This document shows positions 1-10,125 of a stretch of DNA of 64,000 nt, one piece after another. A program made the position numbers and the translations under genes. Position 1 is the stretch's first letter. Every line of letters starts with the position of its first letter. Source of the stretch: Cephalotus follicularis (Eukaryota; Streptophyta; Magnoliopsida; Oxalidales; Cephalotaceae); contig BDDD01002131.1 in NCBI GenBank assembly GCA_001972305.1, positions 24,623-88,622 of the forward strand, given 5' to 3'. Under the pieces are notes generated by a model. The model saw only the letters and a program-made list of their open reading frames with translations. It was not told the origin of the DNA and ran no database searches.

Positions 1-201
1 CTCCTTCACGTCTAGGGGACACACAACCCTACTCCAGCCCCTCGCTGGAAATGAGCCCTGTCTTGACCACCTCCTTTGAAGTCTTTTCTAGTCCTGCTAG
101 TTCTTCTTCGACGAACGACGAGTCTCAGCTGTCTTCTCGATGTGACTGTCACACTTCTCTTCTGGAGACCAGAAACTGCACCCACTAGTGCACAAGGACT
201 T

Positions 202-2094
202 TCATAGTGGCACCTTCCCGCACGTTGCCAAACCCTTCTTCCCGTTTAATCGAGGAGCGATGTAACCAGGAAAACTCCCATACAGTGCTTCAAACGGTGC
301 CATGCCGATACTGGAGTGATAGTTGTTATTGTAAGAAAACTCTATCAGAGGTATATGATCCTCCCAGGTACCAGCAAAATCAATAACGCAAGCCCGTAGC
401 ATATCCTCCAAGGTCTGGATGGTACGCTCAGACTGCCCATCGGTCTGAGGGTGGAAGGCAGTACTCAAGTTCAGCTTCGTCCCAAAAGCTGACTGAAACC
501 TCTTCCAAAAGTTGGAAGTGAAGATAGCATCTCTATCACATACGATGCTGACTGGAACCCCATGCAGCCTCACTATCTCCTTCACATACAGTCGAGCCAG
601 TTTGCTCGCAGAATCATTAACATGTGTCGGCAGAAAGTGCGCTGATTTGGTGAGTCTATCTACGATGACCCACACTGCATTATGATGGTTCCGAGTCAAA
701 GGAAAACCTGAAACAAAATCCATGGTAACATATTCCCACTTCCACTCCGGAATGGGCAAGGGTTGTAGCAAACCTGCCGGTCTCTGGTGCTCGGCCTTAA
801 CTATCTGGCAAGTCCAACACTTTGCCACATACTCGGCAATCTCCCGCTTCATGCCGGGCCACCAATAACACTTCTTCATATCTTGATACATCTTCGTGCT
901 ACCAGGATGTATACTATACGTAGATTTATGAGCATAGTGGAGTAATCTACCCTTCAATTCTGGTTCATTCGGAAGACACACTGGTCCCCGATATCTCAAA
1001 ATACCGTCATCATGTACCTTAAAATCAGACTCCGAATCCAAATTCTCTCGAATCCTCTGTAATTCAGGATCATGTGGTTGTGCCTCCTTGATGCGATGTA
1101 GTAATACTGGTTCTACCCGCATGTCTGGCAAACTGATTCCCGGTGACTGATTGAATGAAGACCATTCCTGGAAGTCCTCCAACATCTTCCACTGTGACAC
1201 CATTGAACTAGCAAGCATAGCCTTGCGGCTCAAGGCATCAGCGACAACATTCGCTTTTCCCGGGTGGTATTGGATACTGCAGTCATAATCATTAAAGAAC
1301 TCCACCCATCTGCGCTGTCTCATGTTCAGCGTGACTTGACAAAACAGGTACCTTAAACTTTTATGATCCGTAAAGATCTCGAACTGAGCCCCATAAAGAT
1401 AGTGTCTCCACTTCTGAAGGGCGAAAATGATAGCCACAAGTTCCAGGTCATGAGTCGGGTAGTTTTCTTCATACGGCTTCAACTTTCTTGAGGCATATGC
1501 AATCACTCTGCCTCGCTGCATCAATACACAGCCCAAGCCCTTACCCGATGCGTCACTGTAGACTGCGAAGCCCTCATTACCCTCGGGTAATGCCAAGATA
1601 GGAGCGGAAACCAACCGATCCTTCAGTTCACGGAAACTAGCTTCGCAATCATCATCCCAGACGAAAAGTGTCTTCTTCTGAGTCAGTCTGGTCAAAGGTA
1701 CCGCTATTCTTGAGAAATTTTGAATAAACCTTCTGTAATATCCAGCCAAGCCAAGAAAACTGCGTACCTCCGTCACATTCTTTGGTTGCGGCCAATCTCG
1801 TACTACTTCTGTCTTTGACGGATCCACCGCCAAACCTTCTCCAGATACTATGTGACCAAGAAAGATCACATGGTCAAGCCAAAATTCACACTTACTGAAT
1901 TTGGCATACAGCCGGTGCTCTCGGAGAATCTGTAGAGCCAAACTCAGGTGGGAAGTATGTTCTTCCTCGCTTTTCGAGTATACAAGTACGTCGTCAATAA
2001 ACACAACGACGAACTGATCCAAGTACGGTCGGAATACATCGTTCATTAATGACATGAACGCAGCCGGTGCATTGGTAACACCAAAAGGCATCAC
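202..2094 (-). CDS. pol: Ty3/gypsy pol fragment: RT C-terminal part, RNase H, integrase
   Basis: This 630-residue reading frame is part of fossil element Z. It begins inside reverse transcriptase: [12 protein letters not shown] near residues 2-13 and the FIDD catalytic motif at about 32-35. The RT connection and thumb follow (YYRRFI). RNase H starts near residue 175 ([10 protein letters not shown], later TDHKSL) and ends before ADALSRK. Integrase then shows its HHCC zinc region around 390-440 (CWTC) and the D,D-35-E core, with D in TMDF, D in CDRDA and E in DGQSERT. Such enzymes copy element RNA to DNA and insert it into the host genome. The similarity is to the Tekay/Del branch, judged by wording only. 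A chromodomain, expected downstream in that branch, was not recognised. The frame is partial and the element as a whole is broken. Confidence 0.9.
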   Translation of the reverse strand: MMPFGVTNAPAAFMSLMNDVFRPYLDQFVVVFIDDVLVYSKSEEEHTSHLSLALQILREHRLYAKFSKCEFWLDHVIFLGHIVSGEGLAVDPSKTEVVRDWPQPKNVTEVRSFLGLAGYYRRFIQNFSRIAVPLTRLTQKKTLFVWDDDCEASFRELKDRLVSAPILALPEGNEGFAVYSDASGKGLGCVLMQRGRVIAYASRKLKPYEENYPTHDLELVAIIFALQKWRHYLYGAQFEIFTDHKSLRYLFCQVTLNMRQRRWVEFFNDYDCSIQYHPGKANVVADALSRKAMLASSMVSQWKMLEDFQEWSSFNQSPGISLPDMRVEPVLLHRIKEAQPHDPELQRIRENLDSESDFKVHDDGILRYRGPVCLPNEPELKGRLLHYAHKSTYSIHPGSTKMYQDMKKCYWWPGMKREIAEYVAKCWTCQIVKAEHQRPAGLLQPLPIPEWKWEYVTMDFVSGFPLTRNHHNAVWVIVDRLTKSAHFLPTHVNDSASKLARLYVKEIVRLHGVPVSIVCDRDAIFTSNFWKRFQSAFGTKLNLSTAFHPQTDGQSERTIQTLEDMLRACVIDFAGTWEDHIPLIEFSYNNNYHSSIGMAPFEALYGSFPGYIAPRLNGKKGLATCGKVPL

Positions 2095-2148
2095 CAGGAA
2101 TTCATAGTGACCGTATCTCGTTCGGAAGGCAGTCTTCTCAATATCTCC

Positions 2149-2505
2149 TTACCTCACCCTCAACTGGTGATATCCTATCCTCAGATCAAGAATTGAGAAC
2201 ACCCTCGCTCCTTGCAACTGGTCGAACAAATCCTCGATGTGGGGTAAAGGATACTTGTTCTTGATAGTTGCCTTGTTCAGCATCCTGTAATCGATGCAGA
2301 GTCTCATTGACCCATCCTTCTTCTTGACGAACAGTACCGGTGCACCCCATGAAGAAAAACTGGGTCTTACGAAACCTTTGTCAATCAGGTCTTGTAACTG
2401 TAGCTTCAGCTCTCGCAACTCAGCCGGAGCCATCCGATAGGGTGATATTCGAAACCAAACAGGTGATTCCAAGTGGCTAAAATGGCCATCTGAAGTAAAC
2501 ATCAC
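2149..2505 (-). pseudogene. Ty3/gypsy reverse transcriptase N-terminal fragment
   Basis: This short frame of element Z carries the conserved start of a gypsy [11 protein letters not shown], then [20 protein letters not shown], then [19 protein letters not shown] and [15 protein letters not shown]. These are RT fingers and palm motifs, and the D of the SILDLR block is the first catalytic aspartate. It lies just upstream of the 202-2094 piece on the same strand. Residues before about PYR do not look like pol; there the sequence passes into LTR-derived block 2447-3622. This is a fossil part of a broken element. Confidence 0.85.
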
Positions 2506-2530
2506 AGTTCAATGATTCCCCATAAAAGCA

Positions 2531-2564
2531 GTCGACGTCTTCTACAAAGACGTCGATGTCTTTT
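2531..2564. repeat. GACGTCGAYGYC module pair
   Basis: GTCGACGTCTT is followed 5 bases later by AAAGACGTCGATGTCTTTT, a near-perfect dyad. The same pair recurs at 6696-6730 in the other copy of this LTR block. Confidence 0.8.
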
Positions 2565-3304
2565 ACAACACAGGACGGGGTTTTTACGGTTTTAACACGC
2601 CAGGCAATTATCAAACCCATTCCCACACGCAAATTCATGTAATCCTACATGCAAGATCAATTTAGTGGATCATAGTGACACTACAACAAGTCCAGAATCT
2701 CAATCCAATCATTAACATGCAATCCACCATGTTATACATTAACTTAGAACTTAAAAAGCACATATAAATCCATCACTTCCCCCTACCTTTGATTTCAAGT
2801 TAGAAATCGAAAGTCCACCTCTTTTAGTACTCCTAGAAGTCACTTGAGTCCACAGGTATGGCTTGGAAGCTTCCCGGTTCGTCCTGGCAGTTGGTGTGCA
2901 AACTCCAAGCTCCCTTGCTCAACAATGGCACATACACCCACTGGTTCCCCTTTTCTCTTTCTTCTGGTGTTATAGAACGAGAGAGAGAGGTGGGGAGGGT
3001 TGGTATTAAGCAGATTCCTCCTACCTAACGCACTTCTTCTGTCATCTAACAACCACACCCGAGATCTCTCCCACTTTCTCTCTTTCTGCATATTCTTTTC
3101 ATATTCTATTCTTCCTTTGCAGATTGCATGTTAGGATGGCATAAATCCTTGCATGTTACATGTGAGGACATGTTCTGGGCATTCCTGGAAATACACAGAC
3201 ATGCTTAACACGTCGAATCGCACTTGAAAAGGCGTTAGGTAAGCCCCTAAACAAATCCCCCTTGCATGTTGTTCTGCCGACGAAGAACGTGCTGGCCATT
3301 CATA

Positions 3305-3465
3305 CAAAGGCGTCGACGTCTTCCCTTAGACGTCGATGTCTTTTCCAGTTTGGCAAGAAGGTGTCGATGCTTTCTCCCAAAGTCGACGTGCATGTCCCTT
3401 CCTTCACGTGTGCCCTGGCTCCCAAAGGAGTCGACGTCTTTCCAAAAGACGTCGATGTCATTTTC
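3305..3465. repeat. GACGTCGAYGYC module cluster
   Basis: About six copies of the AAAGRCGTCGAYGTCTTT-type dyad or its half lie within 160 bp. They are spaced about 18-35 bp apart. The matching cluster in the other LTR copy is 7468-7630. Short open frames here, rich in DVDV or TSTS, are by-products of this repeat. Confidence 0.8.
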
Positions 3466-3581
3466 CCAGAACGTTGCCGTTTCAACTTTGACATACACAT
3501 CCCAATTCCAAGACCATAAATAGGGTTTTAAGCATACTTTGAGTTCAAAACTCAACATTCTCATTAAACCAAGTTTAAGAA

Positions 3582-4022
3582 TTACATCATAAATCGAAAT
3601 ATTACATTTAGGAAAATGCCGGACGCGGAAGTCGACTCTGGAACCTCAGTCTGAGCAAGTACAAAGACTCTACCTTTTGCGATGCCCTTGCCAGTATCTC
3701 TCCTCTGTGATGGTCCTGCAGCCGCACCACTGCTGCTCCCTGGCCCAGTAGGTACTGTAGCTGAACCCTTTGGGCAGTCTCTCACTGAATGGCCAGATGC
3801 TCCACACCTCAAACATAGCCCATTCATCCTCCAGCAATCCTTCTGCAAGTGGCCCTTCCGACCGCAGTGATAACAGGCTCCGGTTCCCGCATTACTCCCC
3901 TGACTAGGAGTCCTCAGCGTGTCTGTCTGCCCAATTCTGTTCCTTGATGACTTACTCGGAGAACCACTACCCTGCCACTTGGAAGAAGCTAGTCTTGTTG
4001 GGTTCTGTTTAGTCTGTTGCAC
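3582..4022 (-). pseudogene. Gag C-terminal segment with two CCHC zinc knuckles
   Basis: The frame encodes CYHCGRKGHLQKDC and CLRCGASGHSVRDC, two CX2CX4HX4C zinc knuckles that bind RNA in gag nucleocapsid. A basic, Ser/Gly/Pro-rich linker follows, then GRVFVLAQTE, the usual lead-in to the protease of Tekay-type elements. After SASG the sequence enters LTR-derived block 2447-3622. It lies immediately downstream of the main gag segment on the minus strand. It is a fossil part of element Z. What is seen is the zinc-knuckle wording; the function is from the gag family. Confidence 0.85.
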
Positions 4023-4037
4023 CCGATCCCTTTCTGC

Positions 4038-4799
4038 TCAGTCCTCAACAGATATGCTCTCTAGCAGCCTCGCCTTCTGTGCGACCTCTGAAAAGGTACC
4101 CAGCTCCATAGCCCTGATCCTCGACCGAAGGTCCGGTCGCAAACCCTTCAAAAACCTCCTTATCTTTTTCACATCATCAGCTACCAGATATGGTGAATGT
4201 CTGGATAGCTCCATAAACCTGGTCTGGTATTCGGCCACAGACATCTCCCCTTGCCGTAACTCCAGAAGTTCACTCTCCCTCCGTTCCTGCTCCATCCGAG
4301 GTACATAGGAATCGAGGAACTCTGTCTGGAACCTCTCCCATGTAGCGTCAAGTCCAACTGACTCCCATTTTTCTTTGACCATCTCCCACCAGTGAGTGGC
4401 CTCTCCCCATAAACGGTACACGGCAAATTTCAGCTTCTGGGTATCGGTACAGTCCATCACTGTGAAAATCTTCTCCAAGTCTTGAAGCCATCTCTCAGCA
4501 ATCGTGGCATCAAGTTCTCCCCGGAAACTAGGTGGATTCTGTCTCATGAATCTCTCGATATCCCTCCCGAATTGGCTACCATCTTCTCCCGGGCAATAAT
4601 CAGGAGCTCTGTGTTGCGGTCGAGCTTGCGCGTGGTACTGGCGCATCTCCTCCGCATTGGCCATATTAAAGGCCATCTGTTGCTGGAAGTAGTCGGCAAT
4701 CCGGGTCATCGGGTCTCTAGTATCTTGAGGCACATTCATTCCTTCAGGGGCATTGGCTCTGGCGGCCCTAGCCCTACCACGCGTTCTCCTTCGATCCAT
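4038..4799 (-). CDS. gag: Ty3/gypsy gag (capsid part)
   Basis: This 253-residue frame starts with a basic Arg/Ala-rich head (MDRRRTRGRARAARAN) about 100 bases after the primer site, as expected for a gag start. The middle holds the retrotransposon gag fold: FRGELDATIAERWLQDLEKIF, then LWGEATHWWEMVKEKW, then WERFQTEFLDSYVP, SVAEYQTRFMELSRH and IRRFLKGLRPDLRSRI. Gag forms the virus-like particle in which the element RNA is copied. The capsid and zinc-knuckle parts are both recognisable on the minus strand. It is a fossil: the element that carries it is broken. Confidence 0.88.
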   Translation of the reverse strand: MDRRRTRGRARAARANAPEGMNVPQDTRDPMTRIADYFQQQMAFNMANAEEMRQYHAQARPQHRAPDYCPGEDGSQFGRDIERFMRQNPPSFRGELDATIAERWLQDLEKIFTVMDCTDTQKLKFAVYRLWGEATHWWEMVKEKWESVGLDATWERFQTEFLDSYVPRMEQERRESELLELRQGEMSVAEYQTRFMELSRHSPYLVADDVKKIRRFLKGLRPDLRSRIRAMELGTFSEVAQKARLLESISVED

Positions 4800-4896
4800 T
4801 TGTTCCTATAAGAAGGACGATGGTTAGTCACGACTTTTAGGGAAACAATTCATTGATTGCCAAGGAAAATATCCTAGCTAAGCATATATGGAATAT

Positions 4897-4908
4897 GCTC
4901 TGATACCA
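4897..4908 (-). promoter_or_regulatory. Primer binding site, initiator tRNA-Met type
   Basis: On the minus strand TGGTATCAGAGC lies 4 bases inside the LTR end at 4913. It is the classic complement of the 3' end of initiator tRNA-Met. It fixes the element's direction and LTR boundary. Confidence 0.92.
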
Positions 4909-5629
4909 CTTCTGTCACACCCCGTCTTTCCACAACATAAAAGTGGTAAAGCAATCAACATATAAATCCAGCTTATGCAATATACCATAAATTTAAACTT
5001 TCTGTATCCAATAATCACTTGCGGAAGCATTTCAAATATAAGCCAAAATAAAACACATCACGCATCCCATACTACGTGATGCTAAAAAATCCACATAACT
5101 GTTGACCGCCCAAAACGGAGCGTGAAATAATACATCAGTACAAGATAACAACGTAAACCATGTTACAAATAATCCCCAAATACATAACATGAAGAATGAT
5201 CAACAACATAAATATAAAAGAGAATATCCAAGCCTTTTCTTTAAAACTCCGTGCATGCTCCAACATGTCCACTCCATCAATCTGTTACAGTAGGGGTTAG
5301 CCTTTGTCCTCACTCGGCTAAGCGAATGAATCCATAAAGTACAGTTCAGGTAACAAGGCAATGAGTATCATGAATGAATGCATAATGATGAGCCATGTCA
5401 TGTAATTTTCATAGTAAAAACACCTCCGTATACACATATAAAAATATATGCATGCTCACAGTACGAGTATAACTCATAAGTTATATCAACAACAAGCAGT
5501 GAATATGTTCACAAAAGGGAACCAGACAGTCCAGTCGTCATGACCGTCGCCACCTCCTGGCCCCAACGCCATGTACTCTTGCTCCATCCCCGTTTGCGAA
5601 CGGTTTTGGGGCAAGTCCTCCGTAAGTTG

Positions 5630-5760
5630 TTTAGCACGACGGCTAAACCAACAGCAAGTTACTAGCACAGTGGCTATGTAATCAACAGGTTATTAAAACG
5701 ATGGCTAATAATCAACAGGTTATTAGCACGACAGCTAATAATCAACAGGCACAAGCATTT
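5630..5760. repeat. About 27-bp minisatellite in LTR Z
   Basis: About five imperfect units on the pattern CAGGTTATTAGCACGRCGGC-TAATAAT. The same array, reverse-complemented, is at 46538-46660 in the other Z-type LTR. The array is therefore an old part of the family. Confidence 0.75.
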
Positions 5761-5869
5761 CACAGTAAAAGTCGAGCAATTACACCAAATCACTTGATCA
5801 AATATATTTGGTCAAAATATATTAATTCGTTCACAAGTTGTAAGAAGTTATAAATCTTAAAACAATGCA

Positions 5870-6180
5870 TTTCTCTGTCTTTGGAAATACTTCCCCAGTC
5901 GTTTCGAAAATATATATAAATTCTTGAGTCGACAAATATACATTTTCGCACAAAACATTTGGTTTCATAATCAATCCTTTAAAAAATTCTCAGTCATTGG
6001 AATTACTTCCCCAGTTATTTCGAAAGTATATAAATTATACATTTTCACAAATTATATTTGGTTTCATAATCAAACCCTCAAAACAGTTCTCCGTTATTGG
6101 AAATACTTCCCCAAACATTTCGAAAATATATAATTTCATATGTTGACAAATATACTTTTTTGTACCCAAATGATCATAAT
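5870..6180. repeat. Three tandem units of about 115 bp in LTR Z
   Basis: Each unit contains TTGGAAATACTTCCCCA, then CGAAAATATATAAAT, then ACAAATATACATTTT and GGTTTCATAATCAA. Two matching units occur in the opposite orientation at about 46200-46420. Confidence 0.75.
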
Positions 6181-6344
6181 AATCAAGCAAGCTTTTCAAA
6201 ATGATTTAACACTTTTAGCAAGCAACCATAATGCAAATCACAGTAACAATGCAATCATATGCTCAGAATACATCTAGGTTCGTTTCTAGAGTCGTTTCGG
6301 GTCTAACGGTTCTCATTCGTGCGAAATTCTACTGTCCAGGAGGA

Positions 6345-6472
6345 AAGACGTCGATGTCATTTCCAAAGGCGTCGATGTCTTTTAGCCTAAAGCGCCAGTT
6401 CTATGCACAAATGTTCCTAGGCCTTTCTGGACCAAAGACGTCGATGTCTTTTACAAAGACGTCGATGCCTTT
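6345..6472. repeat. GACGTCGAYGYC module cluster
   Basis: Four copies lie in two pairs: AAAGACGTCGATGTCATTT with AAAGGCGTCGATGTCTTTT, then AAAGACGTCGATGTCTTTT with AAAGACGTCGATGCCTTTT. Within each pair the copies are about 20-25 bp apart. Confidence 0.82.
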
Positions 6473-7875
6473 TTCATACCAGGGAGTGCCAGTTCGTGAG
6501 CCTCGGTTCTAGAGGGTAAAATCCAACCTTTTAATCCATCATATAAACGAATCTTACTCCATAGACGTATAGGGTATGCTACTGGTTAATAGATATACAA
6601 CCATAACATCAATTCGAAACCAAACAGGTGATTCCAAGTGGCTAAAATGGCCATCTGAAGTAAACATCACAGTTCAATGATTCCCCAAAAAAGCAGTCGA
6701 CGTCTTCTACAAAGACGTCGATGTCTTTTACAACACAGGACGGGGTTTTTACGGTTTTAACACGCCAGGCAATTATCAAACCCATTCCCACACGAAAATT
6801 CATGTAATCCTACATGCAAGATCAATTTAGTGGATCACAGTGACACTACAACAAGTCCAGAATCTCAATCCAATCATTAAAATGCAATCCACCATGTTAT
6901 ACATTAACTTAGAACTTAAAAAGCACATATAAATCCATCACCTCCCCCTAACTTTGATTTCAAGTTAGAAATCAAAAGTCCACCTCTTTTAGTACTCCTA
7001 GAAGTCACTTGAGTCCACAGGTACGGCTTGGAAGCTTCCTGGTTCGTCCTGGCAGTTGGTGTGCAAACTCCAAGCTCCCTTGCTCAACAATGGCCCACAC
7101 ACTCACTGGTTCCCCTTTTCTCTTTCTTCTGGTGTTATAAAACGAGAGAGAGAGGTGGGGAGGGTTGGTATTAAGCAGATTCCTCCTACCTAACGCACTT
7201 CTTCTGTCATCTAACAACCACACCCGAGATCTCTCCCACTTTCTCTCTTTCTGCATATTCCTTTCATATTCTATTCTTCCTTTGCAGATTGCATGTTAGG
7301 ATGGCATAAATCCTTGCATGTTACATGTGAGGACATGTTCTGGGCATTCCTGACAATACACAGACATGCTTAACACGTCGAATCGCACTTGAAAAGGCGT
7401 TAGGTAAGCCCCTAAACAAATCCCCCTTGCATGTTGTTCTGCCGACGAAGAATGTGCTGGCCATTCATACAAAGGCGCCGACGTCTTCCCTTAAACGTCG
7501 ATGTCTTTTCCAGTTTGGTAAGAAGGTGTCGATGCTTTCTCCCAAAGTCGACGTGCATGTCCCTTCCTTCACGTGTGCCCTGGCTCCCAAAGGAGTCGAC
7601 GTCTTTCCAAAAGACGTCGATGTCATTTTCCAAGAACGTTGCCGTTTCAACTTTGACATACACATCCCAATTCCAAGACCATAAATAGGGTTTTAAGCAT
7701 ACTTTGAGTTCAAAACTCAACATTCTCATTAAACCAAGTTTAAGAATTACATCATAAATCGAAATATTACATTTAGGAAAATGTCGGGCGGTACACTGTG
7801 CCACAGAGGGTGCTGCTACAACGTGTAGAGACCAAGTGCAGGGTACGCCATCATCCTCTGCATGCGCCATGACTA

Positions 7876-8047
7876 GAGAAATGCCCGAGGAGAAACGCTC
7901 GAGGAGAAATGCCCAGGGAGAAAGGCCCGGGGAGAAAGGCCCGGGGAGAAACGCCCGGAGAGAAATGCCAGAGGAGAAATGCCCGGGGAGAAACGCCCGG
8001 GGAGAAAACGCCAAGGAGACATGCCCGTGGAGCAATGCCCGTGGAGC
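7876..8047. repeat. 15-bp minisatellite (GAGAAATGCCCGAGG type)
   Basis: About a dozen imperfect tandem units of GAGAAAYGCCCGRGG. Several long open frames cover it on both strands. They are low-complexity repeats and are not called as genes. Confidence 0.88.
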
Positions 8048-8845
8048 CATCCTCTGCATGCGCCCGAGGTGACATGCCCGAGGTGCCCTTGCCGAGGAAA
8101 ACTGCTGGGGACGCCATCATCCTCTGCCATGCGCACTACCGAGCTCGCCCGAGGACCAGGTGCAGGGGACACCATCGTCCTCTGGCATGTGCGCTACCGA
8201 GCTCGTTCTATGCCATTTAACGCCAATACTAATGAGCCACCCTCTGCCCTGCACCACTTGCATGCGTCCCACGCAGGCCCGAGGTGCCATGGATACCCAC
8301 ACCGAGCTTCTCACTGTCCACTGAGTATGCCGAGGTGACATGCCACGGTGATGCGCTGTGGAGCTATGTGTTAAGGTGCCCTGCATGCCTGGTATGAAAA
8401 GTAATGGGCAGAGCTCTCCTCGCACGCATATGAGGATAGGGGGAAAAGACGCGCCAGTGCTGCCTACGTGCGCATTGTGCATGAAACGGGGTGTTTGTGA
8501 TATTGGCGACAAGCACGCTATTTGTCTAATGCTGACCATTTTAAGCGTGAATTAGCGCATGAGCCCGCCATCTTATGCTTGTATGATGGGCTTGGGCCTG
8601 GCCTCCATAGCATGAATAAATGATTGGGGTAAAACATGATAAGGGCAGTATGGGTGAGAAGCACAGTAATATATAAATGATGGCTGTAGCAAAACGGGAC
8701 TATATTAATGGAAGTTAAGTGTAGTTAAGGATAGTGTGAAGGTAGGGAAATAGATAGTGAAAAGGCAGACGCTACAGTGAATGGAAATGTAGTGTTAGTG
8801 TAATGTATTGAACTATTACTGTAGTGTAATGTACTATACTGTGCC

Positions 8846-9040
8846 TGATCACCAATTGAGATGAGCTGACTGATCACCGACTGAGATGAGCCGTCAGACC
8901 ACCGATTGAGATGAGCCAGCAAGGCTATCTTTGAGATGAGGCTACGGGATCACCGAGATAGCCCAATGGATCACCGACCGAGATGAGCCGTCGGATCACC
9001 AACTGAGATGAGCCGACTGATCATCGGCTGAGATGAGCCA
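8846..9040. repeat. 25-bp minisatellite (GATCACCGACTGAGATGAGCC type)
   Basis: About eight imperfect units built on GATCACCGACTGAGATGAGC followed by a short variable tail. The array lies in LTR Y about 470 bp before the hairpin. Confidence 0.88.
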
Positions 9041-9508
9041 CACTGACTGTTACTATTACTGTTATTATTACTATATAGTGTACTGAATGACTGTTGTTGA
9101 TTCTGTATAATGTTTATGTTCCTCTCCTCTTCCTATAACACCTAGAGCGCGTATATTGATCTTCCTACAGCCGAGGAACACGAGGAACCTGTCTGCCTAA
9201 AATGTAATTATTATTCCTGTCACGGCTCCTCTGTCTTAACGTCTGGAGTGCGTTATTGCTCCTCCTTTAGTAGGGGATGCCGAAGGAGGATTTATTATGA
9301 CGGTTAGTGACTGTGAATGACTGTTGATGACTGTTATGGAATGAATGACTGTTAAGGAATGATACGGAATGGATCGTACTGTTATTGACTGCTAGTAGCG
9401 AATGCATGAAGTGTTATTCTGTACTATTGCATCTCATTTGCATTGCATATGCTTGCTGCATTTGCATTCACAAATGCATGGTGGTAGTTCCTACACGACC
9501 AGTGGTCG

Positions 9509-9540
9509 CTGACCCATTGCCTTTTAATTTAAAGGGTCAG
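9509..9540. promoter_or_regulatory. CTGACCC/GGGTCAG stem-loop in LTR Y
   Basis: Arms CTGACCC and GGGTCAG enclose 18 AT-rich bases. Related stem-loops occur at 47596-47629, 59421-59442 and 63845-63876 in other LTRs of this type. Confidence 0.75.
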
Positions 9541-9856
9541 GTACAGGTGAAGTTTCGCAGCAAGATGAGGATTGAAACCCCGAGTGAGTCTCCTCCCTCT
9601 TATTGTAGTTCGACGACACGGGTGTATAATTATATTGTATTTTTGTTTTATGACCTGCCGACTAGTGGCAGAGATTTTATGAACAGTATTGTATAACACA
9701 GGTTTTATCCATGAAAATGATATTTAATTGGATTTATTCCGCATGCATTATTATATTGTTAAAAAATTTTAATTTCTGGTGAATATTGGATAATGAATGA
9801 TACTGTTAGTAGTGCATCAAACCTTGGGGATGACCCTTAGGGTTTGGGGCGTTACA

Positions 9857-10125
9857 CGCTTTCTAGGGACAATTAACCTCTTCCGCAATGCAAGCAATGG
9901 TACTTACAACCATGTTGTCCTATAAATACCTCAAAGAAACACTATATACAGGTCAGTCAATTCCAAAATAAAACTACCTTACTTGTATCTTCTCTGTCAC
10001 TATCTGACTTAAGCATCGGAGTGTCCCCAGGAGTAAACCTTATGAACCTTTGTTTAGTTTACTTCTTGTGTGTAGGGAGGATCGTAAAACATCATTCAAA
10101 CACTATCTATGGAGTACTAAATGCG
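9857..10125 (+). repeat. Degenerate Tat-like LTR fragment
   Basis: CCTATAAATACCTC, TGACTTAAGCATCGGAGTG followed by TCCCCAGGAGTAAACC, and the later TCTATGGAGTAC resemble the TATA, R and U5 parts of the Tat LTR at 11609-11862. No primer site or coding region follows. It is an old scrap. Confidence 0.55.

Larger units (their letters stand above)
2447..3622 (-). repeat. Second partial copy of LTR Z, lying between gag and RT
   Basis: The stretch is nearly the same as 6612-7787; by eye about 20 differences in 1.18 kb (roughly 98% identity). It contains the outer part of LTR Z but not the part matching 4913-6611. Its left seam is at ATTCGAAACC, next to RT sequence. Its right seam is at AAATGCCGG, next to the zinc-knuckle segment. 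It includes two GACGTCGATGTC module clusters. It is either an LTR fragment inserted into the coding region or the product of recombination between related elements. Confidence 0.85.
1..7771 (-). mobile_element. Ty3/gypsy element Z, Tekay-like chromovirus, left end off window
   Basis: On the minus strand I see, in order, a long LTR (4913-7771), a tRNA-Met primer site, gag, a zinc-knuckle segment, reverse transcriptase, RNase H and integrase, which is the Ty3/gypsy order. The RT, RNase H and integrase wording resembles plant Tekay/Del chromoviruses. The 3' LTR would lie beyond position 1, so neither target duplication nor paired-LTR age can be read. A block copied from the same LTR family (2447-3622) sits between the gag and RT parts. 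The element is broken, with several breaks. Its outer edge abuts truncated LTR Y, so it probably inserted into Y (inference). Confidence 0.85.
4913..7771 (-). repeat. 5' LTR of element Z
   Basis: In plus-strand reading the LTR runs from TGTCACACCCCG, next to the primer site, to about GAAATATTACA. The outer edge is uncertain by about 15 bp, because both copies of the outer block share a little more sequence. A diverged copy in the opposite orientation lies at about 44731-47353. Inside are three roughly 115-bp repeats, a 27-bp minisatellite and several GACGTCGAYGYC modules. Confidence 0.82.
7788..9856 (+). repeat. LTR Y, 3' part, gypsy type
   Basis: The segment ends with GGTTTGGGGCGTTACA at 9856, the typical 3' end of the gypsy LTRs in this window, and then unrelated sequence follows. 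It shares the CTGACCC/GGGTCAG hairpin and a GACCTGCCGAC block with the X-type LTR tail at 47354-48385. Its left part is cut off by element Z. It carries a 15-bp and a 25-bp minisatellite. No coding gene is seen. Confidence 0.75.

Noticed and set aside
3262-3564. Overlapping frames on both strands with DVDV, TSTS or MSFS runs
   Set aside because: They arise from the GACGTCGAYGYC repeats; similar frames appear wherever the module is repeated.
2840-7256. Two almost identical 83-residue minus-strand frames (2840-3091 and 7005-7256)
   Set aside because: They are the same stretch of LTR Z in its two copies, rich in simple Arg/Lys and Leu runs, without a known domain.
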